Below the pieces are notes generated by a model that saw only the letters and a program-made list of their open reading frames with translations, did no database searches and had not been told where the DNA came from. A stretch of 58,305 nucleotides of DNA from Bacteroidales bacterium (GTDB lineage: Bacteria > Bacteroidota > Bacteroidia > Bacteroidales > UBA932): assembly GCA_029098505.1 (NCBI GenBank), contig JAQXOE010000051.1, positions 1 to 58,305 of the forward strand, read 5' to 3'. Of the stretch, positions 1 to 8,654 are shown one piece after another. The translations under genes and the position numbers were made by a program. Position 1 is the stretch's first letter; every line of letters starts with the position of its first letter.

Positions 1-57
1 CCGCCTCAAGAAGTCGCATCAACTTGGCCTACAGCCGCGAAACCAAACCACATAGCC

Positions 58-954
58 TTATTCGGCTCTGAGGACGGATGCACGTGAGATTCCCTTTTCG
101 ATTACTTGCAGACGATCGTTATCCTTATAGCTGCATCTTGAGGTACCTGATGCGCTTACCTCTAAAGTACGGCTTGCATTCACCTTCGCCACACTTGCTG
201 CGGAAAGCTTCACCTCAGCCTCCTTTACTGCCAGCTTTGAAGCATCCACGCTCGCTGTTCCGCTTGCATTAATGTCAATGCTTTCCGCGAGGCCCAAAAT
301 GGTCACATTCGATACCCCGGATGCGTATATATCCAAGTCCTCAAATTTTCCCTCAATATCCAATACCGAGGTTCCTGATGATTTGATTTCAAAATCTTCG
401 GCGCTCAAGTCTCCTTCTATACGTGCTGTGCCTGAGTTGTTGATTGTTAGATCTACGAAATCTCCGTCAATTCTGGATTTGCTCGCTCCGCTGGCATAGA
501 TTCTACCCTCTGAAGCGCTGATTGACAAAGCCTCCAGGCAAGAAGCGCCGCTGACTGAGAGGTTGAAAACACCTCTTCCCAGGTCAAAATTGTCATTGCA
601 ACTGAGTTTGCTGGAGCCTGACAATTCGACTCGGCTTAGCTCCGGCATACTCACTTTCACTGAAGCGATTCCACTGACAGATGACACGAGCAGTTTTGCA
701 GGCAATGACCTGAATCCTATGCTGAGCTCATTGCCCTTGAGCCTGATTTCAAGGTACTCTTCATACTCTTCTGATACTATTGCTTCTACGCTGTAGTTTT
801 TTGATTTTTCTACAGTTACATTGAAGAATGATGAGACTTCTATTGAATTGAAGCCCTTGTAGTCATACTTTTTGGTCACAGTATTCTGTGCGGCAGCCTC
901 GATGCCGATAAGCAGTGCTGCGATGCTTGCCAAAATGGTCAATGCTCTTTTCAT
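58..954 (-). CDS. DUF2807 (head GIN domain) secreted protein
   Basis: This 298-residue protein begins with a signal peptide (MKRALTILASIAALLIGIEA, cleavage near AAAQ). The rest is a series of short beta-strand turns rich in Ser, Gly and Ala, such as VELSGSSKLSC and DIYASGVSNVTILG. This is the pattern of DUF2807, the putative auto-transporter adhesin head GIN domain, a right-handed beta-helix common in Bacteroidota. No enzyme motif is visible. It probably acts in the periplasm or on the cell surface, and its precise role is unknown. The ATG at 954 is preceded by the element CAATTGAA six bases upstream and has no Shine-Dalgarno sequence. It is divergent from the ATP synthase operon. The family call is fairly secure; the function is not known. 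Confidence 0.8.
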   Translation of the reverse strand: MKRALTILASIAALLIGIEAAAQNTVTKKYDYKGFNSIEVSSFFNVTVEKSKNYSVEAIVSEEYEEYLEIRLKGNELSIGFRSLPAKLLVSSVSGIASVKVSMPELSRVELSGSSKLSCNDNFDLGRGVFNLSVSGASCLEALSISASEGRIYASGASKSRIDGDFVDLTINNSGTARIEGDLSAEDFEIKSSGTSVLDIEGKFEDLDIYASGVSNVTILGLAESIDINASGTASVDASKLAVKEAEVKLSAASVAKVNASRTLEVSASGTSRCSYKDNDRLQVIEKGISRASVLRAE

Positions 955-1071
955 ATCGTTTTCAATTGGTTTTTTCTAAATTGATCTAGTAATATTGTCG
1001 CCTGCCTGCGAAAACGGTGCCTTTTTCTTACAAAAAGGAGACAAATCAGCATAATAAACGTAAATAAATGA

Positions 1072-2637
<1,566 letters not shown>

Positions 2638-2650
2638 GAGAAACGAGAAT

Positions 2651-2890
2651 ATGATACTCAAGGTCATTTCCCCGGAGAAGCAGTATTTATGCTGTGAGGT
2701 GACGGCTGTTGAACTGCCGGGCACCAAGGGCCGTTTTATGGTCCTCCGTGGTCACGCGCCCCTGATCAGCTCATTGACAGAGGGTTTGGTGCGCTATGAC
2801 AGAGTGGGTGGGACCGAAAGGGAAGAACTCGGAATAAAGGGTGGCTTCGTGGAAGTCCTCGACGACAATATAACCTTATGCGTAGATTGA
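2651..2890 (+). CDS. atpC: ATP synthase F1 subunit epsilon (short form)
   Basis: This small subunit of the central stalk begins MILKVISPEKQYLCCEVTAV and has the expected beta-sandwich pattern (VELPGTKGRFMVLRGHAPLI, then ELGIKGGFVEVLDDNITLCV). It is only 79 residues long and ends where the N-terminal sandwich ends. The C-terminal two-helix domain that inhibits ATP hydrolysis in E. coli is absent. Short epsilon subunits are known in Bacteroidota, so this is probably genuine. The stop codon at 2888-2890 overlaps the start of atpB by 13 bases, suggesting translational coupling. The ATG at 2651 was chosen over upstream in-frame codons inside the atpD stop region. Confidence 0.93.
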   Translation: MILKVISPEKQYLCCEVTAVELPGTKGRFMVLRGHAPLISSLTEGLVRYDRVGGTEREELGIKGGFVEVLDDNITLCVD

Positions 2891-3924
2891 AGAACATACT
2901 CATACTTCTGTTCCTGTCACTGGTATCGGTCCCTCTCGGGGCCCAGGACCTGGATATGGAGGAGTATATCTTCGGACATATAGGAGATGCCTACGAGTGG
3001 CACATTACCACTGTCAACGGGCATTCCCTTGCCCTGCCTCTGCCGGTCATAGTTCATTCCAAGACCAGCGGCTGGCATATCTTCTCTTTCAAGCACATAG
3101 AGGAAGAAGGTGAGTATCAGGGCTTCAGAGTCGCCGCAAAGGGCGAGCCTCACGAGGGCAAAATCGTTGAGCAGCAGGCAGATGGCACCATAGTCAAGCC
3201 TCTGGACCTTTCCATAACCAAGAATGTCTTCAGTCTGATGATAAGCAGTGTACTGCTTGTCTTCCTGGTATTGCTTGCCGCACGCTGGTATAGAAAGCAC
3301 GATGCGATGGAAGAAGTCCCAAAGGGCTTCACCGGTATGGTGGAAATGGTCGTGATGATGATACAGGATGATGTCATCAAGGAATGTGTCGGAAAAGATT
3401 ACAAGCGCTATTCGCCATATTTGCTGACCGCCTTCTTCTTCATTCTTTTCAATAACCTGCTGGGCATAGTCCCGTTCTTCCCGGGAGGGGCTAACCTGAC
3501 GGGCAATATTGCCGTAACCTTCTGCCTGGCTATGTTTACCTTCCTGGCAGTCAATCTTTTCGGAAACAAGGAGTATTACAAGGATATTTTCTGGCCAGAG
3601 GTCCCTACCTGGCTTAAGATACCACTGCCTATTATGCCTGTCATAGAGCTCATCGGCGTATTCACGAAGCCGTTCAGCCTTATGGTCCGTCTTTTTGCCA
3701 ATATATTGGCCGGTCATATTATGCTGCTCGGTGTAGTGGCAGTGGTGTTCCTCACGGCCAAAATGGGTGCCGGCCTGAATGCCGGGCTCAGCGTGATAGC
3801 CGTATTGTTCGGCGTTTTTATGGATATTTTGGAATTTTTGGTGGCTTTCCTGCAGGCCTATGTTTTCACGATGCTTTCGAGCGTCTTCATCGGACTGTCC
3901 CGCAAGGAAGCTGAAGCAGAATAG
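2878..3924 (+). CDS. atpB: ATP synthase Fo subunit a
   Basis: This membrane subunit forms the two proton half-channels against the c-ring. The 348-residue protein starts with a signal-peptide-like segment (LKNILILLFLSLVSVPLGAQ), followed by a periplasmic stretch of about 90 residues and then five to six membrane helices. The long N-terminal extension is typical of Bacteroidota. The essential arginine is R271 in MVRLFANILAGH. It overlaps atpC by 13 bases and is followed by atpE after 25 bases. No separate atpI gene is visible before it. Confidence 0.96.
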   Translation: MRRLKNILILLFLSLVSVPLGAQDLDMEEYIFGHIGDAYEWHITTVNGHSLALPLPVIVHSKTSGWHIFSFKHIEEEGEYQGFRVAAKGEPHEGKIVEQQADGTIVKPLDLSITKNVFSLMISSVLLVFLVLLAARWYRKHDAMEEVPKGFTGMVEMVVMMIQDDVIKECVGKDYKRYSPYLLTAFFFILFNNLLGIVPFFPGGANLTGNIAVTFCLAMFTFLAVNLFGNKEYYKDIFWPEVPTWLKIPLPIMPVIELIGVFTKPFSLMVRLFANILAGHIMLLGVVAVVFLTAKMGAGLNAGLSVIAVLFGVFMDILEFLVAFLQAYVFTMLSSVFIGLSRKEAEAE

Positions 3925-3949
3925 TCAATTAATTAAAACACAGTAGATT

Positions 3950-4204
3950 ATGTTACTTACAATGATTCTCCAGACAGCAGCTGGCATTACACTTGGCAAG
4001 TTCGGCGCAGCAATTGGTGCCGCAGTGGCAGCCATCGCAGCCGCATTCGGTATCGGCAAGATCGGTTCATCGGCACTTGAGGCCGGAGCACGTCAGCCTG
4101 AGCAGGCAGGCCATTACCGCCTCACCGCCATCATTATCGGAGCCCTCGTCGAAGGTGCCTGCCTCTTTGCCATCCTCGTCTGCCTGCTCGGAATCCTCAA
4201 TTAG
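3950..4204 (+). CDS. atpE: ATP synthase Fo subunit c
   Basis: This is the ring-forming proteolipid, 84 residues long: a glycine/alanine-rich helix (FGAAIGAAVAAIAAAFGIGK), the polar loop ARQPE, and a second helix with the ion-carrying glutamate E68 in GALVEGACLF. The glutamate is followed by Gly-Ala and not by the Ser/Thr and Tyr of sodium-type rings, so proton coupling is the more likely reading; this is an inference. An in-frame ATG four codons downstream (MILQTAAG) could also serve as the start. It is followed by atpF after 3 bases. Confidence 0.95.
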   Translation: MLLTMILQTAAGITLGKFGAAIGAAVAAIAAAFGIGKIGSSALEAGARQPEQAGHYRLTAIIIGALVEGACLFAILVCLLGILN

Positions 4205-4207
4205 GCT

Positions 4208-4711
4208 ATGTCGCTGATAACACCAGATTTCGGTCTCATCTTCTGGATGACTCTCATCTTCGCCATTGTCTTCTTCATTCTGGCGAAGTTCGGCTTCCCT
4301 ATCATTACTGGAATGGTGGAGAAGCGCAATGAGCGCATCACGCAGAGCCTCCAACTCGCGAAAGAAGCGGAGAAGAGGCTTGATGAGATTGCGGTGCAGC
4401 AGGCGAACTTGCTCGAAGAGACGAGGGCGGAGCAGAACCGTCTCATCCAGGAGGCTGCCCACTCGAGGGACACCATCATTGCCCAGGCTCACGAGCAGGC
4501 TCAGGCCGAGGCAGACAAGGTGATGGAGCACGCGAGGGAACAGATTGCCTCCGACAGGGAGGCCGCTCTCAATGACATTCGCGCCCAGGTTGCTGCCTTT
4601 TCGATGGAAGTGGCAGAAAAAGTCATACGCAAGAATCTGTCGGAAGATGCGGCTCAGGTCGAGCTCATCAACAGTCTTGTGGACGAATTGGTAAAATCAG
4701 ACAAGGAATAG
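4208..4711 (+). CDS. atpF: ATP synthase Fo subunit b
   Basis: This is the peripheral stalk subunit linking the membrane a subunit to F1. The 167-residue protein has one N-terminal membrane helix (FGLIFWMTLIFAIVFFILAK) followed by a long charged helix rich in Glu, Arg, Gln and Ala (EKRNERITQSLQLAKEAEKR onward), the usual dimeric coiled coil. Length and layout are normal. It starts 3 bases after the atpE stop and ends 7 bases before atpH. Confidence 0.95.
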   Translation: MSLITPDFGLIFWMTLIFAIVFFILAKFGFPIITGMVEKRNERITQSLQLAKEAEKRLDEIAVQQANLLEETRAEQNRLIQEAAHSRDTIIAQAHEQAQAEADKVMEHAREQIASDREAALNDIRAQVAAFSMEVAEKVIRKNLSEDAAQVELINSLVDELVKSDKE

Positions 4712-4718
4712 GGGGATT

Positions 4719-5195
4719 ATGACTCCGGGTATCGTTTCATCCAGATATGCGAAGGCGCTGCTGAAGCTGGTCCTTGAAACCGGCAACGGCGATGCTGTCT
4801 ATGAGCAGGTTGACAGGCTTCTCAAGCATCAGGAGCAGCCTGGCTTCGTGATGGAGCCTGAACTGCACGATTTTGTGGAACTGCTCCTGAAAAAGGGCAG
4901 AATAGAGTACGTGAAGTTCATTTTCCAGTCCTTTCTGAGGATGTACGACCTTAGCCAGGGCAGAAAGCGCGTTCATCTCGTTACGGCCGTAGCTGTTCCA
5001 GGACTCGAGGAAAGGCTGAAGGTACTGCTGGAGGAAAAGACAGGGGCCAGAATCCTTATGGAAAGTTCCATTGACCCGTCCATCATAGGCGGTTTCCAGC
5101 TCAAGGTGGAAGATGATTTTCTGGATGCCAGCGTTTCGCGCAGGCTCGAGGAACTCCGCCGCCGTTTGGTAGTAAAGAACAACAGACTAGTGTAA
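4719..5195 (+). CDS. atpH: ATP synthase F1 subunit delta
   Basis: This subunit joins the b stalk to the top of F1. The 158-residue protein opens with the family signature [14 protein letters not shown], has the N-terminal helical bundle, and ends with the conserved [20 protein letters not shown] motif, where delta subunits contact b. It is slightly shorter than the usual 175-180 residues. It lies between atpF and atpA, separated from atpA by only 4 bases. Confidence 0.94.
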   Translation: MTPGIVSSRYAKALLKLVLETGNGDAVYEQVDRLLKHQEQPGFVMEPELHDFVELLLKKGRIEYVKFIFQSFLRMYDLSQGRKRVHLVTAVAVPGLEERLKVLLEEKTGARILMESSIDPSIIGGFQLKVEDDFLDASVSRRLEELRRRLVVKNNRLV

Positions 5196-5199
5196 CTAT

Positions 5200-6780
5200 A
5201 TGGTCCAGAACATAAAACCAAGTGAAATATCCGACATCCTTCTCAATCAACTGAAGGGTATAGACAATTCCGCGCATTTCGAAGAAAGCGGCAAAGTGCT
5301 CCAGGTCAGCGACGGCGTTGCCCGCATCTTCGGCCTCTCCAACGCCGAGGCGGGAGAGTTGCTGGAGTTTGAGAACGGAATAATGGCAGTCGCGCTGAAT
5401 CTGGAGGAGGACAATGTGGGAGCGGTGCTCCTCGGCCCTACGGAGCTGGTGAAGGAGGATATGACCGTGCGCAGGACTGGCCGCATTGCCTCAATAATGG
5501 TAGGCGAGTCGATGCTGGGCCGTGTAGTTGACCCTCTTGGCAATCCTCTCGACGGTTTGGGCAGCATCGGTGGGGAACTGGTGGAAATGCCTCTCGAGCG
5601 CAAGGCTCCGGGAGTCATATACCGCCAGCCTGTGAAGGAGCCTCTCCAGACCGGCATCAAGTCGGTGGACGCGATGATTCCTATCGGTCGAGGCCAGCGC
5701 GAGCTCATCATCGGCGACCGCCAGACCGGCAAGACCGCCATTGCCATTGACACCATAATAAATCAGCGCAGCGAGTACCTGAAGGGCAATCCGGTATATT
5801 GCATCTATGTCGCTGTGGGTCAGAAGGGTTCGACCGTTGCCAATATAGTCGAGACTCTCCGTTCGAAGGGGGCAATGGATTATACTGTGGTCGTTGCGGC
5901 TACTGCGGCTGATCCTGCTGCCCTCCAGTATTTCGCGCCTTTCGCGGGAGCTGCCGTTGGCGAATACTTCCGTGATATTGGCCGCGCAGCTCTTGTGGTC
6001 TATGATGACTTGTCGAAGCAGGCTGTCGCTTATCGTGAGATGTCGCTTATCCTTCGTCGCCCGTCAGGACGAGAAGCATATCCGGGAGATATCTTCTATC
6101 TTCACTCAAGACTGCTCGAAAGAGCTGCGAAAATCATTGGCCAACAGGATGTTGCGGAGCAGATGAATGACCTTCCTGCATCTCTTCATGGCAAGGTCAA
6201 GGCAGGTGGCTCACTCACAGCCCTTCCTATAGTCGAAACTCAGGCCGGCGATGTCTCAGCCTATATCCCGACCAATGTGATTTCGATTACCGACGGTCAG
6301 ATCTATCTCGAAACCGCCCTTTTCAATCAGGGCTTCCGTCCGGCCATCAATGTCGGTATCTCCGTATCCAGAGTGGGCGGCAGTGCTCAGGTCAAGTCTA
6401 TGAAGAAGGTTGCCGGTTCTCTGAAAATGGACCAGGCCCAATATAATGAGCTCGAGTCCTTCTCGAAGTTCAGCAGCGATGTGGACAAGGTCACCGCTAT
6501 GACCCTTGATCGCGGTCGAAAGAACAACCGTCTGCTGATTCAGCCCCAGTATGAGCCAATGCCTGTTGGTGAGCAGATTGCCGTTCTGTATTGCGGTGTC
6601 AATGCTCTTATGAAGGATATTGCCCTCGAACAGGTCGGGGCATTCCAGGATGCGTTCCTTGACAGAATGAGAGCCCTCCACCAGGATGTTCTCGACAAAC
6701 TTGCATCCGGAGTCATCGATGATGCAGCCATCAGCGTCATCAAGCAGACAGCTGAATCCGTAGTCACCACTTTCAAATAA
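5200..6780 (+). CDS. atpA: ATP synthase F1 subunit alpha
   Basis: This non-catalytic nucleotide-binding subunit alternates with beta in the F1 hexamer. The 526-residue protein carries the P-loop GDRQTGKT at residues 172-179, the barrel segment [14 protein letters not shown], and the alpha signature around [17 protein letters not shown]. The length is normal. It starts 4 bases after atpH and ends 12 bases before atpG. Confidence 0.98.
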   Translation: MVQNIKPSEISDILLNQLKGIDNSAHFEESGKVLQVSDGVARIFGLSNAEAGELLEFENGIMAVALNLEEDNVGAVLLGPTELVKEDMTVRRTGRIASIMVGESMLGRVVDPLGNPLDGLGSIGGELVEMPLERKAPGVIYRQPVKEPLQTGIKSVDAMIPIGRGQRELIIGDRQTGKTAIAIDTIINQRSEYLKGNPVYCIYVAVGQKGSTVANIVETLRSKGAMDYTVVVAATAADPAALQYFAPFAGAAVGEYFRDIGRAALVVYDDLSKQAVAYREMSLILRRPSGREAYPGDIFYLHSRLLERAAKIIGQQDVAEQMNDLPASLHGKVKAGGSLTALPIVETQAGDVSAYIPTNVISITDGQIYLETALFNQGFRPAINVGISVSRVGGSAQVKSMKKVAGSLKMDQAQYNELESFSKFSSDVDKVTAMTLDRGRKNNRLLIQPQYEPMPVGEQIAVLYCGVNALMKDIALEQVGAFQDAFLDRMRALHQDVLDKLASGVIDDAAISVIKQTAESVVTTFK

Positions 6781-6792
6781 TGGCTTTTCGCA

Positions 6793-7662
6793 ATGGCTTC
6801 ACTCAAGGAAATAAAAAGGAGAATAGCTTCGGTACGAAGTACGCTGAAAATTACTTCGGCTATGAAGCTTGTCTCATCGGCGAGGCTGCACAGTACCCAG
6901 AGTGCTATTGAGAAGCTTTTCCCTTATGATGAAGAGCTGCACCAGATTCTGCGCAGGCTTGTGGCGGGTTCGGTAGCTGTTGACAAGCGCCTCACCCAGC
7001 CCTCCGATTCAGCCCAAAAGGTGGCCATTCTCGCTTTCTCCTCCAATACCTCCCTCTGCGGCGGTTTCAATGCCAATGTCATACGCGAGACCAAGACCCG
7101 CATCGCAGAACTTGAAGCGGAAGGAGAGCAGATTGAAGTATTCTCCGTCGGCAGGAAAATGTCCGATGCAATGCGCAAGCTTGGATATGGCTCTCCGGAA
7201 GACTATTCATATCTTCTGACACATCCATCCTACAGGGAAGCTGCCGATTTCGCAAGCCGTCTTACCAAGGCTTTTATCTCCGGACAATATAAACGTATCG
7301 AGGTGATTTTTACCCACTTCGTCTCGACTTCCACCCAGAAAGTAAGCAGAAGCATCTATCTTCCAATAGACACGGCCAGCCTGGCTTCCGGAGGAAGTTC
7401 AGCATCTTTCCGTGACTTCATTCTCGAGCCTGATGCCGAATCTCTTCTGAAGTCCCTGATTCCGAGAGCCTTGGCCCTGCGTATATATACGATAATCCTG
7501 GATTCAAGCGCTTCTGAGCACGCAGCCAGGATGGTGGCAATGCAGACTGCAAGCGACAATGGCGAAAAGATGCTGCAGGATCTAAGTCTGGAATACAATA
7601 AGAGCCGTCAGAAGAAGATTACCTTCGAAATACTCGATTTGATGAGCGGCCTGACCAGATAA
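6793..7662 (+). CDS. atpG: ATP synthase F1 subunit gamma
   Basis: This is the rotating central shaft of F1. The 289-residue protein starts MASLKEIKRRIASVRSTLKI, the conserved N-terminal helix, and ends with the matching C-terminal helix (MVAMQTASDNGEKMLQDLSL, then EYNKSRQKKITFEILDLMSG). Both ends form the coiled coil inside the hexamer. It is the last gene of the operon and is followed directly by a terminator hairpin. Confidence 0.97.
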   Translation: MASLKEIKRRIASVRSTLKITSAMKLVSSARLHSTQSAIEKLFPYDEELHQILRRLVAGSVAVDKRLTQPSDSAQKVAILAFSSNTSLCGGFNANVIRETKTRIAELEAEGEQIEVFSVGRKMSDAMRKLGYGSPEDYSYLLTHPSYREAADFASRLTKAFISGQYKRIEVIFTHFVSTSTQKVSRSIYLPIDTASLASGGSSASFRDFILEPDAESLLKSLIPRALALRIYTIILDSSASEHAARMVAMQTASDNGEKMLQDLSLEYNKSRQKKITFEILDLMSGLTR

Positions 7663-7666
7663 AAAG

Positions 7667-7702
7667 AACCCGGAGGAATCTCACGACTCTTCCGGTTATT
7701 TT
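7667..7702 (+). terminator. Intrinsic terminator of the ATP synthase operon
   Basis: CCGGAGGA (7670-7677) pairs with TCTTCCGG (7688-7695), with one G-U pair and a 10-base loop, and the outer AA/TT pairs extend the stem past one bulged base. A T-rich stretch (TTATTTTAT) follows. It sits 4 bases after the atpG stop codon. Confidence 0.7.
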
Positions 7703-7791
7703 ATACAATCCAATTCAATACTTATGTTTGATTCGTAATGCGTGTTTTGCTATAATCGTGCCAAAAAAGTAGAATTGGGAATATTTTAATT

Positions 7792-8649
7792 TTAGAAGGA
7801 ATAGCCCAAGCCGAACATCATAGTCCCTGAAAGGGTTTCTGATCCGAGTAAGTAGCTGGCATTCAGCTTGATACTTGCCAGCTGCAGGCCAAGGCCGCAG
7901 GCGAGGTAAGATGGGAGGGCTTTGTCTCCTCCGAAATGATATCCAGCGCGAAGGAAGGCCATCTTGTTGTAATTCAATTCTATGCCTGCAGATGCCATAA
8001 TCTGACCGCAGAATACGTAAGCCAATTCAGCTTCGGCGCGGGCAAAGTCGGCAAGTTCGTATCCGGCACCTCCCAGAAGGTAGATAGGCAGGGCTACGGT
8101 AGATGAGCCGTATTTGAGCGGAGTCCCCAGGTTATTCAAACTTAGGTGGGCATCAAGGCTGCCGGAACGGTATGCGCCGGAGATATTGGCCATAAAGGCG
8201 CTTGCCTTGGTGTCTGAGCTGAGGGCGGAATTAAGGAAACCCAGACTCAGGCCAGCTGAAAACTTCTCAGCGATACGGTATGCAGCTCCGACTTCCATAC
8301 AGAGTTCTGCCGACTTGCTTTCACCCAAAGGAGTACCCATCTCATTATAAAGTATGCTCGGCTCTCTGTCTGAGAGATATTTGCCTTTGAAGGATATATG
8401 GAGTCTGGAGAAATCAATGCCTGCACCTGCGCTGAGCAGATTGTTGTTGACAATGGAAGGACTCCAGAGCCCGTAGCTGATATATGAATCAAAGCTATTG
8501 TTATCCAATGCTTTACGGGCAGCTGAAAGCTCACTGGATGCCATTGACAGCCTTTCCGGCCCGGATGGTATGAATAGTGAGGGAGCATTCTGCGCCTTGG
8601 TCAAAATAGCAGCGCATAGAAGGCTTATGATGATTAATGTCTTTTTCAT
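7792..8649 (-). CDS. PorV/PorQ-like outer-membrane beta-barrel (copy 1)
   Basis: The 285-residue protein has a signal peptide (MKKTLIIISLLCAAILTKAQ) and then FIPSGPERLSMASSELSAAR, which resembles the conserved start of PorV/PorQ-family T9SS proteins (small residues around Ala-Met). The rest alternates as amphipathic strands and ends in a terminal phenylalanine (MFGLGYSF), typical of outer-membrane barrels. It is shorter than classical PorV (about 390 residues). The gene lies 5 bases after a subtilase with a T9SS sorting domain, and the same pairing occurs at 19789-23349 and 35518-38992. It probably helps to export or anchor that protease. This is inferred from context; plain OmpP1/FadL-like function cannot be excluded. 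Confidence 0.65.
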   Translation of the reverse strand: MKKTLIIISLLCAAILTKAQNAPSLFIPSGPERLSMASSELSAARKALDNNSFDSYISYGLWSPSIVNNNLLSAGAGIDFSRLHISFKGKYLSDREPSILYNEMGTPLGESKSAELCMEVGAAYRIAEKFSAGLSLGFLNSALSSDTKASAFMANISGAYRSGSLDAHLSLNNLGTPLKYGSSTVALPIYLLGGAGYELADFARAEAELAYVFCGQIMASAGIELNYNKMAFLRAGYHFGGDKALPSYLACGLGLQLASIKLNASYLLGSETLSGTMMFGLGYSF

Positions 8650-8654
8650 TGAAA

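Noticed and set aside
7706..7727. Similarity of CAATTCAATACTTATGTT here to CAATTCAATATTTATGTT near 30072-30089 as a dispersed regulatory repeat
   Set aside because: Only two AT-rich copies, different contexts, and no other matching sequence around them. Chance is sufficient.
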